Part shown: positions 9,001-17,022 of the stretch, piece by piece
How positions within the stretch are numbered: the first letter of the stretch is position 1
Layout: each line of letters begins with the position of its first letter
Source: Blastococcus carthaginiensis
Lineage (GTDB): Bacteria; Actinomycetota; Actinomycetes; Mycobacteriales; Geodermatophilaceae
DNA length: 64,000 bases
Assembly: GCF_030731085.1 (NCBI RefSeq)
Contig: NZ_JASNFN010000004.1
Span: 248,001 to 312,000 of the forward strand
Direction of reading: 5' to 3'
Position numbers and translations under genes: made by a program
The notes under the pieces: model-generated
What the model saw: the letters and a program-made list of their open reading frames with translations, nothing else
Database searches by the model: none
Told to the model about the DNA's origin: nothing

Positions 9001-10695
9001 CGCTTCTCCCCGCCGACCACGGCAAACGACGACCTGGACCGCCGACCGTCCGGCGAACGGGACGCCTTGGTCCGGTACTTCCTGGATTCCCTGGCCAACA
9101 CCGGGGACGCGCGCCGCGGACCGCGGGCCGAGGAGGTGGCCCCCGCGCTCAATGCGCTGCTCGACGCCACGCCGCTTGCCGCCATGTCCACTCCCGAGGG
9201 GGTCACCGAGGCCCTGGACCGGTGGCGGAAGGACCCCGTCCGTCTTCGTCCGCTGCCCTGGCGGCGGCGCAAGGTGGACCGGACGATCCGGGACTTCCTG
9301 GACTTCCTCAACGCGCAAGGGCTGGTCGCCCGTCGTCCGAAGGGGGTCCGCAGCCGGTCGCAGGTCATGTGGAGCCGGGCGACGGCCCGGCTGGGGGCTC
9401 CCCGGCTGGCCGCAGGGGTCGTCCTCGTCAGCGTCGCCGTCGCCCTCGGGCTGTTCCTCGCCATGGCCCACGTCGGCGAACCGGTGTCGTCGACCGGCTG
9501 GAGCCGCTTGCTCGACCTGTCGCTGTCCGGCGGCATGCTGGGGGCCGCTTCCGTCCTCGGCCCCGCGCTGGTCGCCACTCTGGGCGCCACCTTCGTCGGC
9601 TGGCTGCCGCGCGGCTACGGAGACGTGGTCGGCAACTCGCCGGCCGAGCGGACCCTGGCCCTGATCGCGGCGGTCACCGTCTCGGTATGGCTCGCGGACG
9701 AGGCCGATCCCACCCGCGGCTGGGCATCGGACGCGGTCGTCCTCGCCGTCCTCCTGGCCGCTGCCCTCGTCGTCCGAAACCTGGTGTGGACGGCGCAGAA
9801 CGTCGGTCGCGTCCACGTCCCGGCCGTCCTCATCGGCGTCTTCGTCCTCGGCGTGGCTCTGCCCGCGCTCAGCCGTCAGCACGGGACAGCTGTCCTCATC
9901 CCGGCGCTCCTCGGTGTCGCCGTCATCCTCTCCCGGGGGCTGTTCCGACTGCGGCTCCCTGTCAGCTCCATGCAGTGGGCTGAGGATGGAGGGGACACCG
10001 GCCACGCCGTCCCCTCCATGGTCCCGTTGCCCGTGCCCGAACGGTGGCCCGCCCACTTCTACGCACTGCTCGCTGCACTGGCGACGGGGGCGGTCCTACG
10101 CGGGCGTCTGGATGCCCTCGGGGAGAGCATGACGACAGGTGCCGTGTACCTCGTCGTGTACTCGTTGTGGGCGCGACGCCTGGCGCTGACGGCCACCGCA
10201 CTGGACCGGTGGACCACGCGGCTGCGCGGCGCCAACCAGGCCTACCGGCCCTCCGCCGGACGGCAGACGTTGGAGAGCGGCTTGGCGTCGCTGCGCCGGT
10301 TGCTCGTCGTGCGTGAGGTTGCCACGGCCTCCCTGATCGTCGCCTGCGCGATCATGGTCGGCTCGGTCGCCAGCCTGTTCGGCGGGCCGGAGGTGAACCT
10401 CGGCCTGTTGGCGGCGGGCCTGGGCATCATCGGCACCGAGTTGCTCACCGCGGCAGTCCTAAGCCTGTGGCAGGTGGTGGGCTCCGAGCGTCCGGCCGGC
10501 GGCGGCGACGACACGGAAGCCCTCTCGGGGGGCATGGTCGCCGACGTCCAGGAGGTGCTGACGCGCTTCGGCAAGCGGGTCAGTCTGCTAGTCGTGGCCT
10601 TCCTGGTACTGCGCGGCATCGCCGACATCATCGACGTGTGGGAGGTGGCGGCCGGGTTCTGGCGGTGGCTCCGGGGCCTGCTCGCGCAGCCTTGA
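6058..10695 (+). CDS. Giant SecA-like motor ATPase fused to a multi-pass membrane domain
   Basis: 1545 aa. The N-terminal ~580 residues are a divergent SecA-type DEAD motor. Walker A is MDTGEGKT (121-128) and the DEAD-equivalent box is DEVD (227-230). A preprotein-crosslinking-like stretch around GRDYEI is followed by FAGTSGT (385-391, cf. SecA GMTGT), TRQAGRGVDI (503-512, cf. TNMAGRGTDI) and GRVGRQG (543-549, cf. GRSGRQG). Residues ~580-1110 are helical and unrecognised. From ~1115 to the end I count 9-11 hydrophobic segments, so the motor is membrane-anchored. Housekeeping SecA is soluble, ends in a zinc/linker tail and is far shorter. ATG at 6058 follows GGGGGAAGCG; an upstream GTG at 5986 would add 24 poor residues. 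No secY, secE or accessory-Sec gene is nearby. Third positions look slightly less GC-rich than in the neighbours, hinting at transfer. Function unknown; translocation or unfolding at the membrane is inference. Confidence 0.9.
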   Translation: MSRLGFLVGTITQALSGFNGESTARRALILADGHALLDDAALREACQRLVHAPKAAVPTEDDAGRYRLIGQQLDERDAEALALACAAFRRFPPQGTLRGTSLYEEQVQCAAHLMRGSLVQMDTGEGKTFALMVAALALLRRHDRVYVVTANPYLAIRDAAKTAPYWTALGISVGAALPKGYEARGWRTWDARVVYTTADSLVFRKLHDDLVPGTDQRKLRAAAVLVDEVDAILLDAGSNTYQISRAVSARTKNWRLAASLARELDDRHVERAKDPDVKRVYLTAAGQQHVRDVSGTLLDDAQHLGLYRDIELAYAGLFEAVEGRDYEIINHRVVPLDPRSGWRRPGVTLDWVAPLASARGLTVPPHQQTIHLTSRLDALLEFDHFAGTSGTVVDEAVEYLLLAQLPLAVIRPRHKRRHGRRPDLYFPSLADAEEHIEQVAAREAPRRPLLVVASAKPTVYQLRSRLRETLPEDVDVRLALGESAAQEKQFEDAGRPAVVLVSTRQAGRGVDIPLDERARQNGGSLLILLGHSSEPRHDRQLLGRVGRQGNPYTAYFCNHPDDDLVSLIPLAPKIRRTWPRRGVESRTMDRGLHSLQRSLRQLNLQRFASNVTAMRADGDVYRMLGGWRRAAQQDTDGSLFRKPFLDRIATTFIAYHLPSLGTDTVTQPEAARIAAQVGGALGLDGPAQELHVRVLGQTGEAAKQIISTRLVARLDEAMRENVRRTDELTAQQHAAAAAAWGLQVLAVLRARVDRLSGCPPPPAHMDAPWGSALSGIPGPRLSWAAREWVREGLAQRAAAPVRGAGTAHGAPSAEDSDETTQVLRELRALVLATVRLPVTPDAAPAADLEILAEGLSRAAIRFQERVAAAPLVDTAAQRTRGRDPVSIVSETLAEASDAVNDGLQRLRFQIAQRQLSGLRHQNAYSSGTEDLLKVHESSLVKQLVVNLRKGADPAALDALFTAREASVYVPPSIGEVTDFARRFSPPTTANDDLDRRPSGERDALVRYFLDSLANTGDARRGPRAEEVAPALNALLDATPLAAMSTPEGVTEALDRWRKDPVRLRPLPWRRRKVDRTIRDFLDFLNAQGLVARRPKGVRSRSQVMWSRATARLGAPRLAAGVVLVSVAVALGLFLAMAHVGEPVSSTGWSRLLDLSLSGGMLGAASVLGPALVATLGATFVGWLPRGYGDVVGNSPAERTLALIAAVTVSVWLADEADPTRGWASDAVVLAVLLAAALVVRNLVWTAQNVGRVHVPAVLIGVFVLGVALPALSRQHGTAVLIPALLGVAVILSRGLFRLRLPVSSMQWAEDGGDTGHAVPSMVPLPVPERWPAHFYALLAALATGAVLRGRLDALGESMTTGAVYLVVYSLWARRLALTATALDRWTTRLRGANQAYRPSAGRQTLESGLASLRRLLVVREVATASLIVACAIMVGSVASLFGGPEVNLGLLAAGLGIIGTELLTAAVLSLWQVVGSERPAGGGDDTEALSGGMVADVQEVLTRFGKRVSLLVVAFLVLRGIADIIDVWEVAAGFWRWLRGLLAQP

Positions 10696-10716
10696 CCCGA
10701 ACGGGCCGGCACCGCC

Positions 10717-11997
10717 TCAAGGGACGGCGTCGAGGACCTCGTCGCGGGTGAAGCCGAGCACCTGCAGGACGGCGTCGAGGTAGGGCTGGTTGAGCGCCGT
10801 GTGCGCCTGCTCCCGCACGAAGGGCTTCGCGTTGAAGGCGATGCCCAGCCCCGCGGTGCTCAGCATGTCGAGGTCGTTGGCCCCGTCCCCGACGGCCACC
10901 GTCTGGTCCAGCGGGATGCCGTACTGCTCGGCGAAGCGGATGAGCGCGCGGGCCTTGCCGGGCCGGTCGACGATCTCCCCGACCAGCCCGCCGGTGAGGC
11001 GGCCGCCCCGCACCTCGAGGGTGTTGGCCGCGGCGAAGTCCAGCCCCAGGCTCTCGGCCAGCGGATCGGTGATCTGCGTGAAGCCGCCGCTGACGATGCC
11101 GCACCGGAAGCCGAGGCGCTGCAGGGTGCGGATGAGCGTGCGTGCGCCCGGCGTCAGCACCAGGTGCTCGCGCACCTCGTCGAGCACCGCCTCCGGCAGC
11201 CCGGCCAGCACGGCGACCCGCGCCCGGAGCGACTCGGCGAAGTCGAGCTCGCCGTTCATCGCCGCCGCGGTGATGCGGGCCACCTCCGCCGCCCGCCCCG
11301 CACGCGCGGCGAGCTCGTCGATGACCTCCCCGCGCACGAGCGTGGAGTCGACGTCCAGGACGATCAGCCGCTTGCTGCGCCGGGCGATCCCCACCTGCTC
11401 GACGGCGATGTCGGCACCGGTCGAGGCCGCTACCGAGGCGAGCGCGGTGCGCAGCGCGGTGGCCTCCGCGCCCGAGACGGTGAGCTCGAAGCTGGTGACC
11501 GGGACGTCGGAGAGCCGCCGGATGGCGTCGATGTTGCCCCCGGCACCCGCGATGGCCTGCGCGGCACCGGCCACCGCCTCGGGAGGCACCGGGCGCCCCA
11601 GCACGATGACGTGGTGCGCCCGCCCGCCGGTGATCGGCGCGTCGGGGCCGCTGGCCGATTCGACCGCCACGCGGACACCCACGGCGGCCTCGACCTCGCG
11701 ACCCACCCGGCGGAGGTGGTCCAGCAGCTCGCGTTCGGCCTCCGCCGGCTGCCCGGTCCCGAGGGCGCCGACCACCACGCCCAGCGCCAGGTGGCCGTGC
11801 ACCACGACCTGCTCGACGTCGAGAACCTCGACCGCCGGGCGCCCGTCACCGTCGGAGGCCAGGGCGGCGAACAGGTGGGCGGTCACCCCCGGCCGGTCCG
11901 CGCCGGTGACGGTCAGCAGGGCCCGCGGCGCGCTGGCGTCGGGGGCCGTCAGCGGGTCGGGCGTCGGCTCGTGCGGCACGCGGCCATCGTGCCGCAC
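10717..11997 (-). CDS. serB: Phosphoserine phosphatase with N-terminal ACT domains
   Basis: Last step of serine synthesis. Two ACT-like regions (residues ~25-190) precede an HAD phosphatase domain. That domain has the nucleophile motif VLDVDSTL, the middle motif SGGFTQ, a later Lys in RPGKARAL and the metal motif VGDGANDLDML. 426 aa matches SerB2-type enzymes of actinobacteria. The start is uncertain: GTG at 11997 (used here) or GTG at 11979, six codons in. It lies downstream of ctaD on the same strand, the same pair as Rv3042c/Rv3043c of M. tuberculosis, but a strong hairpin separates them. Confidence 0.94.
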   Translation of the reverse strand: MRHDGRVPHEPTPDPLTAPDASAPRALLTVTGADRPGVTAHLFAALASDGDGRPAVEVLDVEQVVVHGHLALGVVVGALGTGQPAEAERELLDHLRRVGREVEAAVGVRVAVESASGPDAPITGGRAHHVIVLGRPVPPEAVAGAAQAIAGAGGNIDAIRRLSDVPVTSFELTVSGAEATALRTALASVAASTGADIAVEQVGIARRSKRLIVLDVDSTLVRGEVIDELAARAGRAAEVARITAAAMNGELDFAESLRARVAVLAGLPEAVLDEVREHLVLTPGARTLIRTLQRLGFRCGIVSGGFTQITDPLAESLGLDFAAANTLEVRGGRLTGGLVGEIVDRPGKARALIRFAEQYGIPLDQTVAVGDGANDLDMLSTAGLGIAFNAKPFVREQAHTALNQPYLDAVLQVLGFTRDEVLDAVP

Positions 11998-12035
11998 GCC
12001 CCCCGCGCGGCCCGTCCGGGGCCATCGACGGCCGA

Positions 12036-12065
12036 CGCCCCGCCGGCCCGGAGGCCGGCGGGGCG
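12036..12065 (-). terminator. Strong hairpin after ctaD
   Basis: Perfect 13-bp stem CGCCCCGCCGGCC (12036-12048) and GGCCGGCGGGGCG (12053-12065) with a 4-base loop, 39 bases beyond the ctaD stop. It marks the end of the ctaD transcript before serB. Confidence 0.7.
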
Positions 12066-12103
12066 CCGGTGACGTGCTAGGAGGACCCCTGCCGGGGCCC
12101 GTC

Positions 12104-13861
12104 TCAGGTCGGGTCGGGGTCGTTCGGACCCTGACGGTGACCAGCGGTGGCGCCGAGCTCGCTGACGCCGCCGTAGGGCTCGTGCCGCTTACCGACGTGC
12201 GCTTCGGCCTGCAGCCGCTCGATGAGGTGCGGGTAGTGCGCCTCGAACGCCGGGCGCTCCGAGCGGATCCGGGGGATCTCCACGAAGTTGTGCCGCGGCG
12301 GCGGGGACGAGGTCGCCCACTCCAGGCTGTTGCCGTGGCCCCACGGGTCGTCCCGCAGCGCGAGCTCGCCGTACTTCCACGACTTGACCACGTTGTAGAT
12401 GAACGGGATCACCGAGGCGCCGAGGATGAACGACCCGATCGTCGAGACCGTGTTGAGCACGGTGAACGCGTCGCTCTCCAGGTAGTCCACGTACCGGCGC
12501 GGCATGCCCTCGTTGCCCAGCCAGTGCTGCACCAGGAACGTGGCGTGGAACCCGATGAAGGTGAGCCAGAACTGCAGCTTGCCCAGCCGCTCGTCCATCA
12601 TCCGGCCGCACATCTTGGGGAACCAGAAGTAGATGCCGGCGTAGGCGGCGAACACCACGGTGCCGAAGACGACGTAGTGGAAGTGGGCGACGACGAAGTA
12701 GCTGTCGTTGACGTGCCAGTCCAGCGGCGGGCTGGCCAGCAGGACACCGGTCAGACCACCCAGGAGGAAGGTGATGATGAAGCCGATCGAGAACAGCATC
12801 GGCGTCTCGAAGGTCATCTGACCCCGCCACATGGTGCCGATCCAGTTGAAGAACTTGATCCCGGTCGGCACGGCGATGAGGTAGGTCAGGAAGGCGAAGA
12901 ACGGCAGGAGCACCGCGCCGGTGGCGTACATGTGGTGCGCCCAGACGGCCAGGGAGAGGGCGCCGATCGCGATGGTCGCGAAGACCATGCCCTTGTAGCC
13001 GAACAGCGGCTTGCGGGCGAAGACCGGGATGATCTCGGTGACGATGCCGAAGAACGGCAGCGCGATGATGTAGACCTCGGGGTGCCCGAAGAACCAGAAC
13101 AGGTGCTGCCACAGCATCGGGCCGCCGTTCTCGTCCGAGTAGACGAGAGCGCCCAGGTTGCGGTCGGCCAGCATGCCCATGATCGCGGCGGTCAGGATCG
13201 GGAAGGCGAAGAGGACCAGCACGCTGGTGACCAGCGTGTTCCAGACGAAGATGGGCATCCGGAACAGGGTCATGCCCGGCGCCCGGAGGCAGACGATCGT
13301 GGTGATGAAGTTGACCGCGCCGAGGATCGTGCCCAGGCCGCTGACCGCCAGGCCGGCGAACCACATGTTCGCGCCCGGGCCGGGCGAGTGCACCACGTTC
13401 GAGAGCGGGGCGTAGGCGTACCAGCCGAAGTCCGCCGCGCCACCCGGCGTCAGGAAGCCGCCCACCGCGATCAGACTGCCGAACAGGAACAACCAGTAGG
13501 AGAAGGCGTTCAGGCGGGGGAAGGCGACGTCCGGCGAACCGATCTGCAGCGGCATGATCAGGTTCGAGAACGCGAAGAACAGCGGCGTCGCGAACATCAG
13601 CAGCATGATCGTGCCGTGCATCGTGACCAGCTGGTTGTACTGCTCCGGCGACAGGAACTGCAGCCCCGGCCGCGCCAGCTCGCCACGCATCAGCAGCGCC
13701 ATGAGGCCACCGCCGATGAAGAACACGAACGACGTGGTCAGGTACATCAGACCGATGGTCTTGTGGTCGGTGGTCCGCAGCAGGTTCGAGAGCCGCGAGC
13801 CCTTCTCGACCACGTGAGCCGGGCTGGGCCGGCTCACGATGGGCGCCGGTGCAATCGTCAC
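12104..13861 (-). CDS. ctaD: Cytochrome c oxidase subunit I (aa3 type)
   Basis: Haem-copper oxidase catalytic subunit in the cytoplasmic membrane, 585 aa with twelve predicted helices. Metal ligands are visible: the low-spin haem His in TMHGTIM, the CuB and cross-link motif GHPEVY, the paired His in HHMY and the haem His in VVAHFHYV. GTG at 13861 starts the product VTIAPAPIV. The other oxidase subunits are not in the window; actinobacterial ctaD is often separate from ctaC/E. A CtaG-like gene lies 3 kb away. Confidence 0.97.
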   Translation of the reverse strand: MTIAPAPIVSRPSPAHVVEKGSRLSNLLRTTDHKTIGLMYLTTSFVFFIGGGLMALLMRGELARPGLQFLSPEQYNQLVTMHGTIMLLMFATPLFFAFSNLIMPLQIGSPDVAFPRLNAFSYWLFLFGSLIAVGGFLTPGGAADFGWYAYAPLSNVVHSPGPGANMWFAGLAVSGLGTILGAVNFITTIVCLRAPGMTLFRMPIFVWNTLVTSVLVLFAFPILTAAIMGMLADRNLGALVYSDENGGPMLWQHLFWFFGHPEVYIIALPFFGIVTEIIPVFARKPLFGYKGMVFATIAIGALSLAVWAHHMYATGAVLLPFFAFLTYLIAVPTGIKFFNWIGTMWRGQMTFETPMLFSIGFIITFLLGGLTGVLLASPPLDWHVNDSYFVVAHFHYVVFGTVVFAAYAGIYFWFPKMCGRMMDERLGKLQFWLTFIGFHATFLVQHWLGNEGMPRRYVDYLESDAFTVLNTVSTIGSFILGASVIPFIYNVVKSWKYGELALRDDPWGHGNSLEWATSSPPPRHNFVEIPRIRSERPAFEAHYPHLIERLQAEAHVGKRHEPYGGVSELGATAGHRQGPNDPDPT

Positions 13862-13925
13862 GGCTGGCAGCTTAGACCGTGCGGTGCGGCACCTCAGGTC
13901 CGGCAGGCCAGGCGCGCCGGGACGA

Positions 13926-14780
13926 TCACCGACGGCGCCGGTAGGAGGTCACGTCGACCGAGATCGTGACCGGCACGGCGGCCGGCAACCGCGCCAGCGA
14001 GGCCGCCAGCGCGGCCGGCGTCAGGTGCCGGGCGTGCGGCCCCATGCCCACCAGCGTCGCCACCGCCGCGTGGTCCAGCAGCAGGGTCCGGCGATGCCGC
14101 TCGGCCCCCTCGCGCGCCAGGTGCGGCTCCAGGGCAGCGCTGAGCCGTTCGGCCTTCGCGGGGTCGACGCGCAGCAGCCCGAGCGGCCCGACGAGCTCGG
14201 TGAGGTGGTCCCGGCCGGGCGTCACGACGACCAGCCGACCCTCCGGGCGCAGCACCCGGGCGATCTCGGGGCCGTTGCGCGGTGCGAAGACGACCAGCGC
14301 CCGGTCCACGACGGCGTCGCGCACCGGCAGCCGGGCCCAGGTGTCCCCGACGACCGCCACCGCCCGCGGGTGCGCCCTCGCCGCCCGGCGGGCCGCGTAG
14401 CGGGAGGCGTCGAGCACCACGCCGGTCGCCCCCGGGAGCGCATCGAGGAGGCGGGCCAGGTGGTGCCCGGTCCCGCCGCCGAGGTCGAGCAGCGTGCGGG
14501 GCTCCCCGGGCGTGACCGCCGACGCCAGCGCCGCCGTCACGCCGTCGTAGTGGCCGGCGGAGAGGAACGCCACGCGGTCGGCGACCATCTCGGCCGAGTC
14601 ACCGGTGGGCGGGCGGCGCCCCGGGGGCAGCAGGGTCAGGTGCCCCTGCCGCGCCCGGTCGACGGCGTGCCCGGTGGCGCAGCGGAGCCCGGAGCCGTCC
14701 CGCTCCGCGGTGAACGGCGCCGCGCACACCGGGCAGGCGAGCAGCGCGACCGCGCGCGGGTCCAGCGGCGCGGCGCTCAC
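13926..14780 (-). CDS. Putative 23S rRNA guanine-N1 methyltransferase (RlmA family)
   Basis: 284 aa SAM-dependent methyltransferase. An N-terminal zinc-finger-like region (CPVC then CATGH) precedes a class I methyltransferase fold with the SAM motif LLDLGGGTGHHL. A Zn-binding N-terminus plus this fold is typical of RlmA/TlrB enzymes, which methylate a G in 23S rRNA and can affect macrolide or tylosin sensitivity; the exact target cannot be read here. Its GTG start overlaps the stop of the upstream phosphoesterase as GTGA, so translation is probably coupled. Confidence 0.8.
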   Translation of the reverse strand: MSAAPLDPRAVALLACPVCAAPFTAERDGSGLRCATGHAVDRARQGHLTLLPPGRRPPTGDSAEMVADRVAFLSAGHYDGVTAALASAVTPGEPRTLLDLGGGTGHHLARLLDALPGATGVVLDASRYAARRAARAHPRAVAVVGDTWARLPVRDAVVDRALVVFAPRNGPEIARVLRPEGRLVVVTPGRDHLTELVGPLGLLRVDPAKAERLSAALEPHLAREGAERHRRTLLLDHAAVATLVGMGPHARHLTPAALAASLARLPAAVPVTISVDVTSYRRRR

Positions 14781-15286
14781 CGCCGCGGGGGCACCGGGTG
14801 GAAGGTCACGTCCCGGAGCCGGCCGGCGTCGGCCACCGCGGTGACGAACGTCCCGTGCGGCTGGCGGCGGCGGTCTGTCGGCGACCCCGGGTTGACCAGC
14901 CGCAGGCCGGAGGGGGCCGTGGTGTCCCAGGGGATGTGGCTGTGCCCGAACACCAGGACGTCGGCGTCGGAGAACCGGGCCGCGCACCGGGCCTCCCGCC
15001 CCGTCGCCTGCCCCGTCTCGTGGACGACGACGAACTGGACGCCGTCGAGCTCGATCCACGCCTCCTCCGGCAGGCGCTCCCGCAGCACCCCGTGGTCGTT
15101 GTTGCCGACCACCCCGACCAGCAGCCGGGAGCGCTGTTCCAGCTCGTCGAGGAGCGCCACGTCCACCCAGTCGCCGGCGTGGAACACGACGTCGGCCGAG
15201 TCGATCGCCGCCCACAGCGCATGAGGTAGCTCACGCGCGCGCTTGGGGACGTGCGTATCTGCGGTGAACACCAGCGAAACAGGCAC
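14777..15286 (-). CDS. Metallophosphoesterase (YfcE/MJ0936-like)
   Basis: 169 aa calcineurin-like phosphoesterase. Metal-binding motifs in order: TADTHVP (in place of the usual D-x-H), HAGDWVD, VGNNDH, VVHETG and FGHSHIP. The short form resembles YfcE-type phosphodiesterases; substrate unknown. I chose GTG at 15286 because the TADTH motif begins eight residues later and the upstream sequence belongs to the divergent MFS promoter. It shares a GTGA overlap with the methyltransferase. Confidence 0.85.
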   Translation of the reverse strand: MPVSLVFTADTHVPKRARELPHALWAAIDSADVVFHAGDWVDVALLDELEQRSRLLVGVVGNNDHGVLRERLPEEAWIELDGVQFVVVHETGQATGREARCAARFSDADVLVFGHSHIPWDTTAPSGLRLVNPGSPTDRRRQPHGTFVTAVADAGRLRDVTFHPVPPRR

Positions 15287-15362
15287 GACGACATGGTTGC
15301 AGGCCGCTACGTTCTCTCCCGGCCGGCGATCCGGCCCGTTCCGCACGACCCGAGGACTTCCC

Positions 15363-16961
15363 GTGACCGAACCCCTTCCCTCCCCTGCCGCGACCGGCGC
15401 GACGAGCTCCGCAGACGAGCCCTACGAGAAGCGCTGGCTGGCCCTGGGCGTCATCGCCATGACCGTCCTGCTGGTCATCCTCGACGCCACGATCGTCAAC
15501 ATCGCCCTCCCGGCGGTCACCGCCGACCTCGGCATCAGCGCCGCCAGCCAGCAGTGGATCGTCACCGCCTACACCCTCACCTTCGGCGGGTTCCTGCTGC
15601 TCGGCGGCCGGATCGCCGACTTCTGGGGCCGCAAGCGCACCTACCTGGTGGGCGCGGCCGGCTTCGCCGTCGCCTCCGCGCTCGGCGGCATCGCGCAGAA
15701 CGAGGCGATGCTCTTCGGCGCCCGCGCGCTGCAGGGTGTCTTCGGCGCCCTGCTCGCCCCGGCGTCGCTGGCGCTGCTGACCGTCCTGTTCACCGACCCG
15801 AAGGAGCGGGCCAAGGCCTTCGGCGTCTACGGCGCCATCGCCGGCGGTGGCTCGGCGGTGGGCCTGCTACTGGGCGGCGTCCTCACCGAGTACGCCGACT
15901 GGCGCTGGTGCTTCTGGGTGAACCTGCCGGTCGCGCTGCTCGCGATCGTCCTGGCGATCCCGATCGTCCCGGAGAGCAAGGCGCCCGGTGACACCAGCTA
16001 CGACATCCCCGGCGCGGTGCTGGTCACCCTCGGCCTCGGCGCCATCGTCTACGGCTTCACCCGCGTCGCCGAGGCGTCGCAGACCTTCGCCGCCGAGGCC
16101 GCCGCGGCGAACGCCGAGGCGGCGGCACAGGGGGCGCCGGCGCTGGTGACGCCCGCCAGCGGCTGGACCGACGGGCCCGCCTGGCTGTTCATCGTCGGCG
16201 GTCTGGTGCTGGTGGCGCTGTTCGTGCTGCTGGAGCTGCGCACCCGCAACCCCCTGCTGCCGATGCGCATCGTGCTGGACCGCAACCGCGGCGGTGCCTA
16301 CCTGACCTCCACCCTGGTGGGCGCCGGGCTCATCGGGGCGTTCTTCTTCCTGAGCCTGTACTTCCAGCAGGTGCTCGGCTACGAGCCGGTGGTGGCCGGG
16401 CTGGCCTCGCTCCCGACCACCCTCGGTGTGTTCATCTCGGCCGGCGCCTCCAGCGCGCTGCTCCCGCGGGTCGGGCCGAAGCCGCTCATGGTCCTCGGTG
16501 GGTTCCTGGCCGCCGCCGGCCTGTTCACGCTGTCGTTCGTGGGGCTGGACACCGGGTTCTGGGCGCTGCCCTTCCCGGGTCAGCTGCTGCTGGGCCTCGG
16601 CCTCGGCTTCACCTTCGTGCCGCTGTCGAACCTCGCGCTCGTCGGCGCCGGGCAGCACGACGCCGGTGCGGCCAGCGCGATGCTGAACGCCACGCAGCAG
16701 GTGGGCGCCTCGATCGGCACCGCCGTCCTGGCCTCGCTGTCGGTGGCCACCATCAGCGCCTACACCGCCGACGCGCTCACGTCCGGGGCGAACCCCCAGG
16801 ACCCGGCCGTCGGCCTGGCCGCGCAGGTCGAGGGCTACACCACGGCGTTCACCTGGGCCGCCGCCCTGCTGGTGCTGGGCGCGCTCGTCACCCTGGTGCT
16901 CATCAAGGCGACGAAGGAGGACCTGCCGGCCGAGGGCGACGCCGTCGTCCACGTCGGCTGA
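15363..16961 (+). CDS. MFS drug/proton antiporter, 14-helix DHA2 family
   Basis: 532 aa permease of the EmrB/QacA type. It has the loop 2-3 motif GGRIADFWGRKRTYL, the helix-1 motif LDATIVNIALP and about fourteen helices, with a long cytoplasmic or periplasmic insertion (~residues 235-270). It likely exports hydrophobic drugs or metabolites. GTG at 15363 is preceded by the 76-bp divergent promoter region shared with the phosphoesterase. No regulator gene is adjacent. Confidence 0.9.
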   Translation: MTEPLPSPAATGATSSADEPYEKRWLALGVIAMTVLLVILDATIVNIALPAVTADLGISAASQQWIVTAYTLTFGGFLLLGGRIADFWGRKRTYLVGAAGFAVASALGGIAQNEAMLFGARALQGVFGALLAPASLALLTVLFTDPKERAKAFGVYGAIAGGGSAVGLLLGGVLTEYADWRWCFWVNLPVALLAIVLAIPIVPESKAPGDTSYDIPGAVLVTLGLGAIVYGFTRVAEASQTFAAEAAAANAEAAAQGAPALVTPASGWTDGPAWLFIVGGLVLVALFVLLELRTRNPLLPMRIVLDRNRGGAYLTSTLVGAGLIGAFFFLSLYFQQVLGYEPVVAGLASLPTTLGVFISAGASSALLPRVGPKPLMVLGGFLAAAGLFTLSFVGLDTGFWALPFPGQLLLGLGLGFTFVPLSNLALVGAGQHDAGAASAMLNATQQVGASIGTAVLASLSVATISAYTADALTSGANPQDPAVGLAAQVEGYTTAFTWAAALLVLGALVTLVLIKATKEDLPAEGDAVVHVG

Positions 16962-16971
16962 GCGACTCGTC

Positions 16972-17003
16972 GGGCGCCCCTTCCCGTCACGGGGAGGGGC
17001 GCC
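16972..17003. terminator. Bidirectional terminator between the MFS gene and ctaG
   Basis: Hairpin with arms GGCGCCCCTTCCCGT (16973-16987) and ACGGGGAGGGGCGCC (16989-17003), one G-T pair. It lies between two convergent genes. Confidence 0.75.
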
Positions 17004-17022
17004 TGACGCGTTCTCGCGGAGC

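Noticed and set aside
8026..10056. A 676-codon open frame antisense to the SecA-like gene
   Set aside because: High GC keeps the opposite strand open. Its composition (Gly/Arg/His-rich, no fold) is that of a shadow of the real gene.
6058..10695. Housekeeping SecA or accessory SecA2
   Set aside because: Motor motifs are divergent, the size is nearly double, and the C-terminus is a membrane domain, not a linker/zinc tail. No secY2 or asp genes nearby.
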